Assembly (NCBI RefSeq): GCF_000143415.4
Contig: NW_003314338.1
Coordinates: 417,795 to 481,794 of the forward strand
Length of the DNA stretch: 64,000 nucleotides
Direction of reading: 5' to 3'
Origin: Selaginella moellendorffii
Taxonomy: Eukaryota; Streptophyta; Lycopodiopsida; Selaginellales; Selaginellaceae
In this document: positions 22,521 to 33,521 of the stretch, in pieces
Layout of the letters: the number at the start of each line of letters is the position of its first letter
Position numbering within the stretch: position 1 is the stretch's first letter
Notes under the pieces: model-generated
The model's database searches: none
What the model was told of the DNA's origin: nothing
Seen by the model: the letters and a program-made list of their open reading frames with translations, nothing else
Translations under genes and position numbers: made by a program

Positions 22521-24946
22521 TCCTAAAGATAGATATAAAGGGTTGGGAGGTTAGCTTAGGTTCAATGTCAAATTTAATGGGGGCAGGAAGTTTGATTTTA
22601 TAGTTCAAATATCTAGCAAAAGATAAAGTCACTCTTTCAACACACAAACCAATGTAGTGACCTTGATGAAGCAATTTGATCTTTGAGCAGCTTTGAGCAC
22701 TATCTCCCAGTTGCACCAATTGCCTCCATGGTAGCTTGCTATTGAACCAACAAGTTACATTATTTCATGAGCGAAAATGGTAATGGAATGAGCCAACTTG
22801 ATGACATTGCTTTGCTCTTCAATGTCCACTATCTGAGATAAAGTCCATGGATGTCCAAAAAGATTATATGTTAGGTCTGTGTACTGATTGTTTAGAGTTT
22901 TGTAATGCAAACTAATATTGTCCTCAGTGTAATTCATAGAGATTATATTCTCTTGGATGGAATCAACTAAGATTTCAGATTTGGCATATCAGGTTTAACA
23001 TATGTGTCCACAAAACCTTTAAGTGGTTTAAGTGGTGGAAACATTTATATTCACAGGTATTTTTATCCAGAGAACTAGACCTTCTATTTTGTGACAAGTT
23101 GATTACATACTGGTGCTGCACGTTAATCAGCATTCACCATTTATTGGTTCTATATGTCAAGCTGGATGAAAAGGGAAAGAGAAGTTCATGCAAGGACAAA
23201 TAAGAAATGGTTGATCAAGTGATGGATAGAATCAAGAAGCTGAACATCAAGGTGAAGTTAGTCTTTAGGTGACGTTGGTGGCTTGCATGGAGACAAGCAT
23301 CAGTGCCTAGAGGATCCTATCATATTTAGTCAGCAAAAGAGCAAAAAGACTAAAGTAACTTCATCCAAGCCTTTTGCAGTAGCTATAGCAATTGCTAATC
23401 ACTGGTAACAATTTAAAAGATGAATAGAGTATTTGCAATGGAATGATAAAAAAGCAAAAATGATAATAGATATAAACAATAATACCAAGAAGTTTTTTGT
23501 GTGATGAAAAATAATTTTAAAGAGAGATTAAGGATTTCTGAAATTTGAAATTTATAAGATAAAAGATGAATATAATCTTTAAGTGATTTCATTTATAGTG
23601 TATATTTTATAAAATTTAGAAAAGTAACTTTAAAGAGAGATTAGTGAGTTCTTAAATTTGAAATTTATAAGATAAAATGTGAATATAATATTTAAGTGAT
23701 TTCATTTATAGTGTATATTTTATAAAATTTAGACTATTGAATAAATTAAATTAAATTTGTTTTTTTGGTATTTGTCAACTATGAGCTACTAAGGTGTGGT
23801 GTAGATATTCTATAGCTTTTCCATTGTTAATAATTAATGATGCATATATGAGTTTAGATTAGATATTTTAAATGAAAAGAAATAAAAATAAATTATTTTT
23901 ATCAAAATTTGTCCATCATAATATAAAAAGAATATCTTGATGATGTTGTTATACTATTACTGAGTTTTAGATTTATAAAATATCATTAAAGAAAAATATT
24001 TTTATTATAAAAATTATATAATTATTTTATTAAAATTTTAAATTTATTATTTATTTATATTAAAAAATTTACTCATATATAGTTCTTTTCATAGAAGATA
24101 TAACAGTGATTTTATCTTTAAGTGATTTCTTTTAGTTGTAAATGTTTTATTATTAAATTAATTTAATTTAGTTTATTCCTCCATATATTTCAAGTAAGAG
24201 TTATAGAGTTGTGGTTAGAATAATTTTCAGTTTTTCCACTTTTTCCATCACACATTCAATATGTTATTATAATACTAAAATCATATCTTGATGATATTTC
24301 TATATTATTGGTAAGTTCTAGATTTATAAAATATAATCATTAATGATAAATAAAAAATTTTGTGATTATAGTTCTTAGAATATTATATAGTTAACTTATT
24401 GCCAATTTAAATCATAAATAATTCATTTATTTATGATGTAAAAACTCTTAAGTTTTAATTTGAAAATTATATAATAAAACGAGGATAATATTTAAATGAT
24501 TCTTTTAGATATAAGTTTTATAAAATTTAAACAACTTTGGTGGTAGTGGATATACCTAGAATATTCTTGAATATTCCATTATCTAATAGTTGTTATTTAT
24601 TTAGTTTCATCTTGTATTTATAATTTTTAAACATATTTATCTCTCTGAAATATTTTTTTATTATATTATTATTTATTGTATCATCAAATGATGATATGTA
24701 TAAGATGAATCTTGATTTAAAAGTTATAAACATGTTTATATCTATTTATCAATTTGATTATTCAATAGTACTAAATATAAAATAAAATAGTAATAAAATT
24801 GCAATGCACAACAATGGGATAACTGTCAAAGGGTTATTTTTTTAACCACGTCTTAATGAATAATTGTGTTGATGTTTACACTTAGCCAATGGGAGCATTC
24901 TAACATGTGTCACAAATTCTAGGTCATTAACAATCCTAAATGGAGA
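22521..24946. other. AT-rich intergenic DNA without a gene
   Basis: No coding frame longer than about 65 codons that looks real. From 23.4 kb on it is over three-quarters A+T and contains an imperfect tandem repeat (listed separately) with weaker related copies near 24100 and 24455-24545, so the stretch appears to be an old, decayed repeat array. Confidence 0.55.
23512..23740 (+). repeat. 113-bp tandem repeat, two copies
   Basis: TAAAGAGAGATTA at 23518 recurs at 23631. Both units share GAAATTTATAAGATAAAA and AAGTGATTTCATTTATAGTG, then TATATTTTATAAAATTTAGA. The units differ at a handful of sites. Diverged third and fourth copies can be seen near 24100 and 24455. Confidence 0.8.
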
Positions 24947-25273
24947 GTGGTGATTCATGCTACACCTTCTTCTCTAGGGTTCTGTGCTTGTAAAAGCAAA
25001 CACCAGGTTATTGCTTTACAGCTCCCCAATCTCTTTAAGCGCTCTCTCACAGGATTCCGCAAGTGTGCATGGGGGCGTTCAGATCAACATAAGTGCAAGG
25101 AACTTCTTGAGATTCCAATTCTCATCCAGAATGGTAAGTTTATTTGGGAGTCTCTCATCATTGACTACATTGACAGGTTCTCACATCCATGCACAAAGGC
25201 TGACTTGGTTGACAAAAAAGTAATAGACTCCATTCTTCCAAAACCAGCTTATAGATTATTTGGGGTTTCCTAG
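24947..25273 (+). pseudogene. Tau-like glutathione S-transferase N-terminal fragment
   Basis: The 108-codon frame contains E-I-P-I-L-I-Q-N-G-K-F-I-W-E-S-L-I-I-D-Y-I-D-R, which matches the core of the GST thioredoxin fold: the cis-Pro-containing V-P-V-L-x-H-N-G-K motif and the E-S-x-I-I-x-E-Y-I-D glutathione-binding motif of plant tau-class enzymes. The N-terminal active-site segment is poorly preserved (FCACKSKHQVIALQLP). After the thioredoxin domain the frame ends without a C-terminal helical domain, which would need another 130 residues. It is best read as a leftover exon of a lost gene. Confidence 0.55.
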
Positions 25274-25823
25274 ACAACAGCATGGTGACAAAGAAACATG
25301 CCATAATGCTACATTGGGTGCTGATTTCGACTTGACTCTCCTTTAGATCCCATTAAAGTGGAATATGCTTGATCCTATTCCAAAATCTAATTAGGTAGTT
25401 TGCTAATCAGGCAGTTTTGCTAACTAGGTAGCATATGCTAGGCAATTGCTAGTATAACACTAAAAGAATCTTGATGATATTGTTGGTATGAATTTATAAA
25501 ATAAAAAATTATTATTTAAAAAATGAATGCACAATATTTATTGATGATCCGACTACTTAATCTTAATAGAAAATTGCATGTTTAGATTATCTTTACGTGT
25601 GTAAATTCGCATTTGCAATTTAAAACTTATACTCATTCACATAGTTTTAAAAGGAAAATATCTATTATCTAGGTCACCTAAACACTTACGTGTTTCAAGA
25701 GAAAACACGTTCACGTGTCGTAATAGAACACTCTTAAATCAACTATTAAAGGACTGTCATGAAACATGAGGTTTTGTGTTCTTTTCACATAATCTACTGG
25801 GAGCAGGGCATAGCATTGCTATA
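25274..25823. other. Upstream region of secreted-protein gene
   Basis: AT-rich, no gene. A short tandem of GTAGTTTGCTAATCAGGCAG / GTTTTGCTAACTAGGTAGC lies at about 25395-25430. The last 150 bp contain ACGTG-type motifs (see the G-box entry). Confidence 0.45.
25712..25717. promoter_or_regulatory. G-box (CACGTG) with flanking ACGTG motifs
   Basis: CACGTG at 25712-25717, with AACACGTT immediately upstream and TTACGTGTTT at 25687. Three ACGT cores lie within 35 bp, 107 bp before the ATG of the secreted protein. G-boxes bind bZIP/bHLH factors and, when clustered, act as ABA-responsive elements in plants. Function here is inferred from position only. Confidence 0.35.
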
Positions 25824-26281
25824 ATGGATCATAGAGTGATCATTGCACTTGTGTTTCTTAAGCTTTTGTGCTTTGGCGTGGTTTATAGCGCTGATTGCTA
25901 TGGGGGTTCCATGCCAAACGGGCTTACAGTATCTAATTACCAAGGAGCTGCCAACCTTTTTTGTGGGGCTGATTTAGCCAACAATGGGAAAACATACATC
26001 TTTGGGTTTGACTCATCTGGAAGGAGAAAAAGTGTTACCCTGACTTTCAGAGGGAATGCCAAAGCAAAATATTGCACGGTAATCGATGCAAGGTTTGAAC
26101 AATGGTGAAATTTACTAATTACTTGGTAATTCTGAATGTTTAGACTGCGTATAACAATATCATCAGCCAATGCATGCAAGCCACATGTGGGCGGAATGCC
26201 TGTCCACAAAAGGCAGGTAAATGGGATTGGTCGTTAAATGGCGAAGAAGCCCACTACACTATTGATGGCACTGTTGCTTGA
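25824..26281 (+). CDS. Small secreted Cys-containing protein, family unclear
   Basis: Two exons (25824-26078 and 26144-26281) separated by a 65-nt GT-AG intron give 130 aa. The ATG at 25824 is preferred over one 16 codons upstream because it starts a clean signal peptide (M-D-H-R then ALVFLKLLCFGVVYSA, cleavage near S-A/D-C). The mature part has six Cys (D-C-Y-G-G, F-C-G-A, Y-C-T, Q-C-M, T-C-G, A-C-P), enough for three disulphides, and the order Y-C-T..Y-N-N-I-I-x-Q-C followed by a W-rich end (GKWDWSLNGEEAHYTID). The pattern C-x3-Y-x2-I-I-x2-C near the middle with an aromatic tail recalls small apoplastic Cys-rich proteins such as Hce2-like domains, but the match is by general shape only. Probably extracellular. 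Confidence 0.7.
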
Positions 26282-26532
26282 TTTGCCAAATCTAAAATAA
26301 AATATAAAATAATATAAAATGATATAATAAAGGGACCAACAAGAAAAATGTGCACCTTTTGAATTATAAAATAAATAGTTCCAGGTGTGATAGATTATGA
26401 CATTAAAAGATCACGGCATTGGCAGGACAATTTCTAGTTTATGTCCCCATATGCAAATATATAACAGCGTATTTCATGCTGTACATGGCATCAGTATATC
26501 TCATCCATGAACAAAAATCGATCAAAAATCGA

Positions 26533-29500
26533 TCATCCCCCACGAACTTCAATCACGTCTCCGTCCCTGAGCTCCACCAGCGGCAGTGCGAGCTGCCCGT
26601 TCACGTACATGATCTTGTTGTCGATGCCCATGCGCTGGGCTGCGTCCGAGACTGTGCTCCCGGCAGGCATTCGAACGATATCACCGTTTGGCCACGAGAT
26701 CACCAAGACCTCCGTGAGAACAGCCGAGCTCGGATCATCCGGATGCCGTGCCGCCTCAAAGTGGACCTCTTTTTCCCACTGGAGCATCGATCTCAGCAGC
26801 TTCACCTGTGTTTTCGCAAACTTTCCTTGTGATGGAACGCAAAAGCTTTTCGCTTCCTTACCTTGTTGTTAAGTCGCGTTGTCGCCGATCCCGAGCTTAA
26901 GTTCTGGCTTGACATCGATGTCCCAGCCTGGGTTTGGAGCTCTATCTCGATTCCTTCGTCCACCATGGTCATCACTTCCATGTACTCTTTAAGTTCGCGA
27001 GCATCCAATTCTAGCAGCTGGAGAAATGTTGGCAATGGACGGTGAAATTGATCCTTCTGTTCGTCAGGCAGCCACAATGTTTTTTACTTGCCTGCCTTGA
27101 AAGAAACATAAAAGCAAGGAACCACGAACCTTGTGATAGATATGATCCCCGCATAAGACATATTTCTCGAGACAGGTATCCCAATCACCGTGTCCCGGAG
27201 CAAACCACCAGCTTTTGGCCACCTGATATTTTCCCGCTCTAGTTACGGAGAAACAAAACTGTGAACAAACCTTGCTGTACATGTACGCAAAAATCTTCCA
27301 CCGATCCTTATCGTCGAATGAAGCTCCAGATACTATAGCTTCTCCAGAACTTACAGCCACCAGCAGCTCTTTCCCATCATGGTCTACTCTGCAAGCAACA
27401 CAATTAAAACCGCGAGTAATTGGATTCAGGTTTCCTCGAGAGGGACCTTATGACAACAGCTGCTCGAAGACTTCCACCTTCGATTCTAAGAGCAGGGTAT
27501 CTCAACTGGACTTGCTTGGAGGGTGTAGACGATGATGGCGTTAGATCCGTGTCCGAATCTCTGCCATTTGTAGGCAGAGCCTGCGTCATAACTGGAGCTC
27601 CACTCTCTTTGTAAAGCCAATGAGCAGCATTTCCGCTCTCTGCTTGTTCATGCATCAGCTTGTATCAAAGACAAACTTTGTGTAAGTAAAGAGAATCTTA
27701 GTAAACTCTCCATACCTGAGTACGAATTTGCACCTCTAGGGGGGCACCGTCAGGTCCTCTCACAGCCGTGTGAAGAGACTAGAGGATAAAACAGCTACAG
27801 TGTAAGATTAATTCAACCTGAGACGCTGCATACCTGATATCCACTTGGTTTTGGATTCAAAATATAGTCGTCAAACTCCCCACTAATAGGCATCCACAAT
27901 CTACAGAACGATGCTCGCGTTAAGTGGTCCTCAAAGTAAAAGAATTTGGCAAAGAAATAAATCACCTGTGGACCACGTCAAGAAGGCTGTAACACCCTTT
28001 GATGGCGGCCACATGGAGCTTTCCTCCACCGTCTCCAACGACAACTCTCAAAGCACGAGCATCATAAATTTGATCCAGATGAACACCTTTTCTCTTCATC
28101 TGCAAGCCTTGGTAAGAGTGTGTGACCGTAAAACAAGCGAGCTGTCACCTTGGAATGCGTGCTATACAGGCTCTTTAATCGACCAGATAGAGTTACTTCA
28201 GTTCCAGGGATGTATCTATAAGTTGCGGGATTAGTACGCTGAATGTAATACTTCGGATTGGTAAGAACCTTACGGGGTGGAAATCGCTACTTCTTTATCA
28301 AGTGCCTCTTCGCAAAGGGAGAGAGCCGCAAGCGCAACTTTAGTATCTTCGATCACCTTGCTTTTGGACAGAGACGGTGGCAAACCAAATTTTTGCTTTC
28401 CACGATTTTTACGACCTGAGAGCAAGTCAAACGGAATTACTGCATCCAGGAGATCCTGCACAAAAAAGGACCATAAGTCTAGTCAGTCAGCAAGCTCTTT
28501 AGTAAGAACCTTCATTGATAAATCTTCTATCTCTTCGTTGCTCTCGTCCTCGGTGGATTCCGTGCCATAAATCAAGGCTCTCCTTTTTTCCCTCTTTGTC
28601 ATTTTCCTGTAGTGCCTGACCTCCTCGTCAACTGACCACATTGCAGCAAGTCCAGACCGTAGCTCTCGAAAAGTTTGCGGCTTTACAGAAACAAAACGTT
28701 AGAAATCTTTAAGGAAAACTTCAGGACCGCACCTCAAGTACAGCAAAACAAAGATCCTCAAGCTCCGCTTTGACGGTCCAGACTCCAAGTCTGGAAGCGA
28801 GTGAGCACCAAACAGCTAGTGTCTCTTGTGCTACAGCACGCGCCTTTGGAGCAGGCAGAGCATATCTAAACAAACCAATAGCCGTTAAAACTCGCGTCGC
28901 ACATAAATGATTTAGCTTACATTGTCCTCATGTTGTGCAAGCGATCAGCAAGTTTCACGAGAACTACTCTGGGATCGTTAACCATTCCTAGCAACATAAT
29001 GCGCAAGCTGTCCACCTGGAAATACAAAAAGCATGAACATCTCTGGGCAGGCTCACGCACTGTTTCTTTACCTCCTCCGAAGTTAATCCATTCCCAAATT
29101 CTTCTCTTTCATGGGCGGTTTTTCTTCGATGTCTGCGCAGCAACTGCCTTAAAACACATGAGACTGTTTCTGAGCACTCGTCTACGGCCGTACCTGGTTT
29201 ATGTAGCTCAGCCTAGAAACGCCTGCCACAAGGTCAGCCACATTATCACCAAAACTGGTCCTTAAGTCATGTAAGCTTCTCGTAGTATCGTCAACTACAT
29301 CATGTAAAATTCCAGCAACAACGGTGTCAATTGCCTGAGAGACAATTGGTTTTAGCGCTTTGAAAAGGTGACAAGGACGTAAAAAAAAAAGAGCATTACC
29401 TTGGTTCCCACTTGTGGAACTAAAGCAGCTAAAATCTTAGCAGTATGAATGCAATGTGTTATATAAGGATCACCCGTCATCCGCATCTGTCCAGCATGAG

Positions 29501-30031
29501 CTTCTCGAGCGTAAGAAACTGCTCTCTGGACCTGGAGGAAAACGGGCACTTGATCGAAAACTACACGATTGTCGATCCATACCTTCTCATCTTGAAAAAT
29601 TGGATAGTCACTAACATCCACTCCATCGAACACCAAGCTCGCTGCTGGCGATCAAGAACAATGTAAAGAAAAAGAAGAAGACGAGACCGCGCCTTACTTC
29701 CATCGTCAACTTTCCCGTTTCGTGGATCACTGCTCGCCTGTGGAAGAATGCATGCTCCATACGCCACGGCCGCCGTGACCGCAACTTGAGCAAAGGTCAT
29801 GAGCGCCACAGCATGAGCCGAGGCGGTCGGAGCCACAGTCCTGAAAGCAGTGCTCCCGGTCGCGAGCAGCTGCCCCACGGACGCCAGCGGCACCTGGCGG
29901 ACGACATGATCCAGCAGCAAGCTGCTGCGACAAACCGGAAGGAGAAATCGCCGCCGCTTCCTCCTCACTGTCGATCGATTCTTGCCGCCGCAATGCGCCC
30001 ACAGCGCCACATTCCCGCAGGCGCAATCCAT
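26533..30031 (-). CDS. RelA/SpoT homologue (ppGpp synthetase/hydrolase), C-terminal TGS
   Basis: Seventeen exons fit with consistent phases (30031-29698, 29644-29400, 29334-29194, 29143-29072, 29015-28921, 28865-28733, 28680-28510, 28455-28274, 28215-28149, 28099-27966, 27900-27834, 27778-27716, 27658-27447, 27388-27271, 27222-27130, 27056-26862, 26805-26533): 2595 nt, 864 aa. The Arg-rich N-terminus could be a plastid transit peptide. HD hydrolase domain: about 150-300, with R166, H175, the H204-D205 pair (ILHDVVDDT) and D288 in KLADRLHNMRT. Synthetase: about 458-585, with SGRLKSLYS, Y492-D493 of IYDARALR, PKPSGYQSLH and E562 of LEVQIRTQ, so both sets of key residues look kept. A TGS domain forms the extreme C-terminus (about 806-862, ending NGQLALPLVELRDGDVIEVR). 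Such enzymes make and degrade the alarmone ppGpp in chloroplasts. The C-terminal position of TGS differs from bacterial Rel. Confidence 0.93.
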
Positions 30032-30391
30032 GCCGCCAGCGGCAGCAGCAGCATCGCACAGCTCGCGCGCTTCGTTTTAGCCCTAAATCCTCGCGGAAGA
30101 ACAGCGAGTGATATTACGCCACTCCGCCATGGCCACCACCGCAAGAGGACAGAGCGCTAGATACCCGAAACGTGGCTCTTTCCAAAGTCTACACGTCTCA
30201 CAATAATATCCTCTAGAATATTCCACACTTTGAAAATGTGAGTTGACCCCTTCAACACGGAGGGGGAAAGTTCTTTCCATCTCTTTCGATCGCCCAAAAA
30301 AAAACTCTCTTCACTTACTTCGCGGCACTACCTACACGATCGCATCGTGTTGGTCGATCAAACAAAAATATAGAAGAAGCAGCTAGAAAAC

Positions 30392-30802
30392 TCACGAGAT
30401 TGCCTGGCGCCGCCCTTCCTTCTTCACCAAAACTCTGTCCCCCTCGCGAGCCACCGTGATCTTCTTATACACGAGCAAATCGTCCGAGTCCACGCTCAGA
30501 GCAGCGGCGCCGCTCGAGCTCAAGCTCCGCCCCTCCAGATTGTTTGCTGCTCCATCTCCATCACTCACTACCACGACTCTCATCTCGTAGTACGTATCCG
30601 TCCCAGCCATGTCCACCGGGACAAACTTGTCCGAGAAAGGGGCCACCGAGAGCCTGAGCCTGCCAAGCTGATCCCTGTATCGGTCCCGGAAAACCACCGT
30701 CGCCGGTGTCTGGTTGCAAATCCAAGTCACTCGCTGCAAATCCATGCTGCACGGCTGCGAGTCGGACGTCTTGATTCTGGAGAAGCATCCCAGCTTGAAC
30801 AT
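30392..30802 (-). CDS. Unrecognised single-exon protein, 136 aa
   Basis: Open frame with an ATG after GCGAGGAG and a codon bias (G/C-ending codons, few rare codons) like the real genes nearby. No signal peptide or membrane segment. The middle part alternates hydrophobic and polar residues as in a beta-rich domain (RVTWICNQTPATVVFRD, YYEMRVVVVSD), followed by a Ser/Ala-rich linker and a basic end (KKITVAREGDRVLVKKEGRR). I do not recognise the family. It lies between the promoter region of the RSH gene and the long non-coding stretch upstream. An upstream exon in 30.85-32.5 kb cannot be excluded. Confidence 0.5.
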   Translation of the reverse strand: MFKLGCFSRIKTSDSQPCSMDLQRVTWICNQTPATVVFRDRYRDQLGRLRLSVAPFSDKFVPVDMAGTDTYYEMRVVVVSDGDGAANNLEGRSLSSSGAAALSVDSDDLLVYKKITVAREGDRVLVKKEGRRQAIS

Positions 30803-32594
30803 CTCCTCGCTCGAAGAACTGAGACCAACTGTATGGAGCTTATAAACTGCCGACCACCATCAGTTTAGTCGCCCTGTTCGGCCCGCCAGAGCTACAATCG
30901 GGCGGCTATTGAGCTCCGTGCCGTACTCGGACAAGTATCCATTGCCGACCATTCTTTCTGTGAAACATCAAAATATAAGTCATCTCCCTGGAACGCTGAA
31001 AAAACGAGCTAGCTTCATTACCAGATAGCCGAGTTGAAGTTGAGGATCTTGGTGAGCGCAAAGTCGTCGAAAGGGAAATAAAAAAAAAGTCTCGCTGGAA
31101 AAGCCTACATGTGGAGAGATCAACGAAGGTACACAGAAAGTAACAAGCTTAACTTGCTGCTGCACATGACTAAAGACAGTGGGCTCCTTCAATGCTGCCG
31201 CTTTTCACACCCAACTTGAACAAACCACCCTTGTCTGCAAACCAAAAACAAAAAGACACTTGCATCAAACCAGAGAGAAGACTTGGTAGAGAAAGCACAC
31301 CTCACTCACAAGCTTAATCTAGGTAAGATGTTGCAGAGAGGACTCGTGCAATGCGCCTGAGCGAATAGGTGTGAGTGACAACGACGCTGCCTGCACCAAC
31401 AACAGCGTATTAGTCAGAAAGAGGAAAAACAAGTGATGCTAAGAGTAAGATAAAGCCACTACCAAGAGCGCAACAAATGCAGCGCAGACGAAAGAGTTTT
31501 CGGCCTTACTCAAACCGCTGAAGATGTTCTAGCGTCGCGACTTCTGAACGGAAAAATAGTTCGACGTATCATCAGTAGTACACTGGCGTTATACTTCCCC
31601 GTCAATTCGTCGAGAAAGACGTTCTTGCTCCCCTATGAAACAATCAGACACCACCACCATCAGTAAAAATTCCATACAGCACTACTGGCGAGCCATCCTC
31701 CAACAAAAACACACCAACGCTGCCAAACATCTCCCTCCCTATGAGAGGGAAGTAACAACCAAAGCAGAAAAAAGAGAGGCAGAAAACAAAGAAATCACAA
31801 ACTATTAGAACCTGTCCCTGTCAAAAGCTCAGTAGCTTGCATTCATGCTGCACCTTCGGAGCCGCTGCAAGCCTTGTCTGCTTCATTTAACGATTGGAAA
31901 ATGAAAAGCAGCTTGATGAAATATACAAACATTCATTACCTTCACAGCGACAGCAAGGCGGTGCTCATCCATCCTCAAGCTTCAAAGCTTTTGAATTCTC
32001 TGCATCCAAACAAGTTGAAACCACAGATTCATTACCAGAGAGAAAAGGTAAGAGAAAACAAACAAAAAAAAGAGGATAATACCTTGTTGTCAAAGAATTA
32101 TTACTTCCAGAAGATCTGCACAGATCATCAAACATTAACGAGCTACGGACTAAGAAACATAGAAAAATCTCGCCTATACACCAATCATTTCAAAGTAAAC
32201 ATTTGGTGATTGCTTTCGCCGTTTGGAAACAAAAAAAAGAGTTTCGTAGCAAGTGACATAGTTTAGTACTTCTTCCCAATCTAGAGGAGGTAGAACCTCT
32301 AGAGGCCAGGAAAAAAAGGCCACTGTACTGCTAAATTTCGGAGGCCCCTTGGGAAACACACACGGCTTACCCAAGCAGAGGACCTTCAACCCCACTCAAA
32401 CTTATTGTCATGAATCGCCTTCGTCTCGATCTTATCTAGAAGGTCTGGGAAGAAGAGTGAAAACCAAAGGAGAAAAGAAGATGAGAACTTAACAAGAGAT
32501 TAACCTGAAGAAGCCGTGTCGAATGAATAAAGGGACCACCCTTCGTGTCCTCCTCCCGTCCCACTCCACAGTATTTACAAAACTTCGTGTGGAA
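30803..32594. other. Non-coding interval, probably UTRs
   Basis: No convincing coding exon on either strand over 1.8 kb. Base composition is intermediate and there are no transposon motifs. On the minus strand it would hold the 3' UTR of the DUF868 gene and the 5' region of the 30392 gene; several AG|GTAAG-like sites (for example GAG|GTAAG near 32060 on plus) hint at spliced UTRs, but this cannot be settled here. Confidence 0.45.
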
Positions 32595-33521
32595 CTATTC
32601 GCTCTTCCAAGCGTAGAGAAGCAACGAAAAACCAGCCGCCGAGACGTGTGAAGCAGCAGTAGCAGCATCCTGGGCTGCTGCTCCTGTTCCCGGCTGGACT
32701 CGCAAGCTCGACGAGCAAGCCATGGCGTCTTTCATCCACGGCCTCTCGGACGAGACGCACGTCTGGAACATAAACACGGCATTCCCCAGCGAGGGATTGA
32801 AGAGCCAATTGTGCACGTCCCAAAACACCTCCACCGGCAAGCCGTCGACGAGGATGGTCTGGTTCCCCCTAAACTTCCACATAAGCTTCTTCACCTGGAT
32901 CACCAGCTGCCTGTCCACCCTCACGTAAAGCCGCGGCTCCCGAGCTCCATTCGTGTGGCACTCGATCATAATGTCGTGAGTTCTTCCACTCTCGCCAAAC
33001 TGCGCCTTGGTGGTGTAGTACCGCTTCCCAAAGACGTGCTCCCGCCGCGAGAGAAGCATAGCCTCGATCGTCGGTGGCCTCGCCTGCGTCTTCTTGTAAG
33101 CCTCCCTCACCATATCGCCCAGCAGCAATGCCACCTCTCCATCGGAAACGATGGCGAGGTAGAAACCATCTTGCGGCTCCGGCCCGCAGAGATACTTGGC
33201 CGAGGAGAGGTCCCAAAAGACCTCCACTTTCTGCCCATCCACCTCCATAGCCTTGGATCCCTGCTTCTTCCAGAAGAACCACGGCTTCATGTCTACCTTG
33301 CAAGTGTAGTGGCACGCTGGGTCGTCCACATTGACGCTCAGTCCCTGCCCCATGAGATTCTTGCACCATGTCACCGTGATCAAGCGGCAGTGGCCCCAGA
33401 GCTTGGTCTGATAGACGCAAGTCACCAGATTTTGCGTCATCCTGGCGCCCATGGACATGTCCGCGACCTGGACGCCGTATTCGCCGAAGCAAGAGGGGAA
33501 TCCATCCGGCATTCTCAGCAT
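32595..33521 (-). CDS. DUF868 family protein
   Basis: 308 aa, no intron. The start at 33521 (M-L-R-M-P-D-G-F-P-S-C-F-G-E-Y-G-V-Q-V) matches the family's usual N-terminus; the open frame extends upstream but has no other ATG. Family signatures are plain: QNLVTCVYQTKLWGH, ITVTWCKNLMGQGLSVNVDD, CKVDMKPWFFWKKQGSKAMEV, VEVFWDLSSAKY..GPEPQDGFYLAIV, REHVFGKRYYTTKAQF, and VKKLMWKFRGNQTILVDGLP followed by VEVFWDVHNWLF. DUF868 (PF05910) is a land-plant-specific family of about 300 aa and unknown biochemical function. The last 45 residues (Ala/Ser-rich, then GFSLLLYAWKSE) are variable, as in relatives. Confidence 0.92.
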   Translation of the reverse strand: MLRMPDGFPSCFGEYGVQVADMSMGARMTQNLVTCVYQTKLWGHCRLITVTWCKNLMGQGLSVNVDDPACHYTCKVDMKPWFFWKKQGSKAMEVDGQKVEVFWDLSSAKYLCGPEPQDGFYLAIVSDGEVALLLGDMVREAYKKTQARPPTIEAMLLSRREHVFGKRYYTTKAQFGESGRTHDIMIECHTNGAREPRLYVRVDRQLVIQVKKLMWKFRGNQTILVDGLPVEVFWDVHNWLFNPSLGNAVFMFQTCVSSERPWMKDAMACSSSLRVQPGTGAAAQDAATAASHVSAAGFSLLLYAWKSE

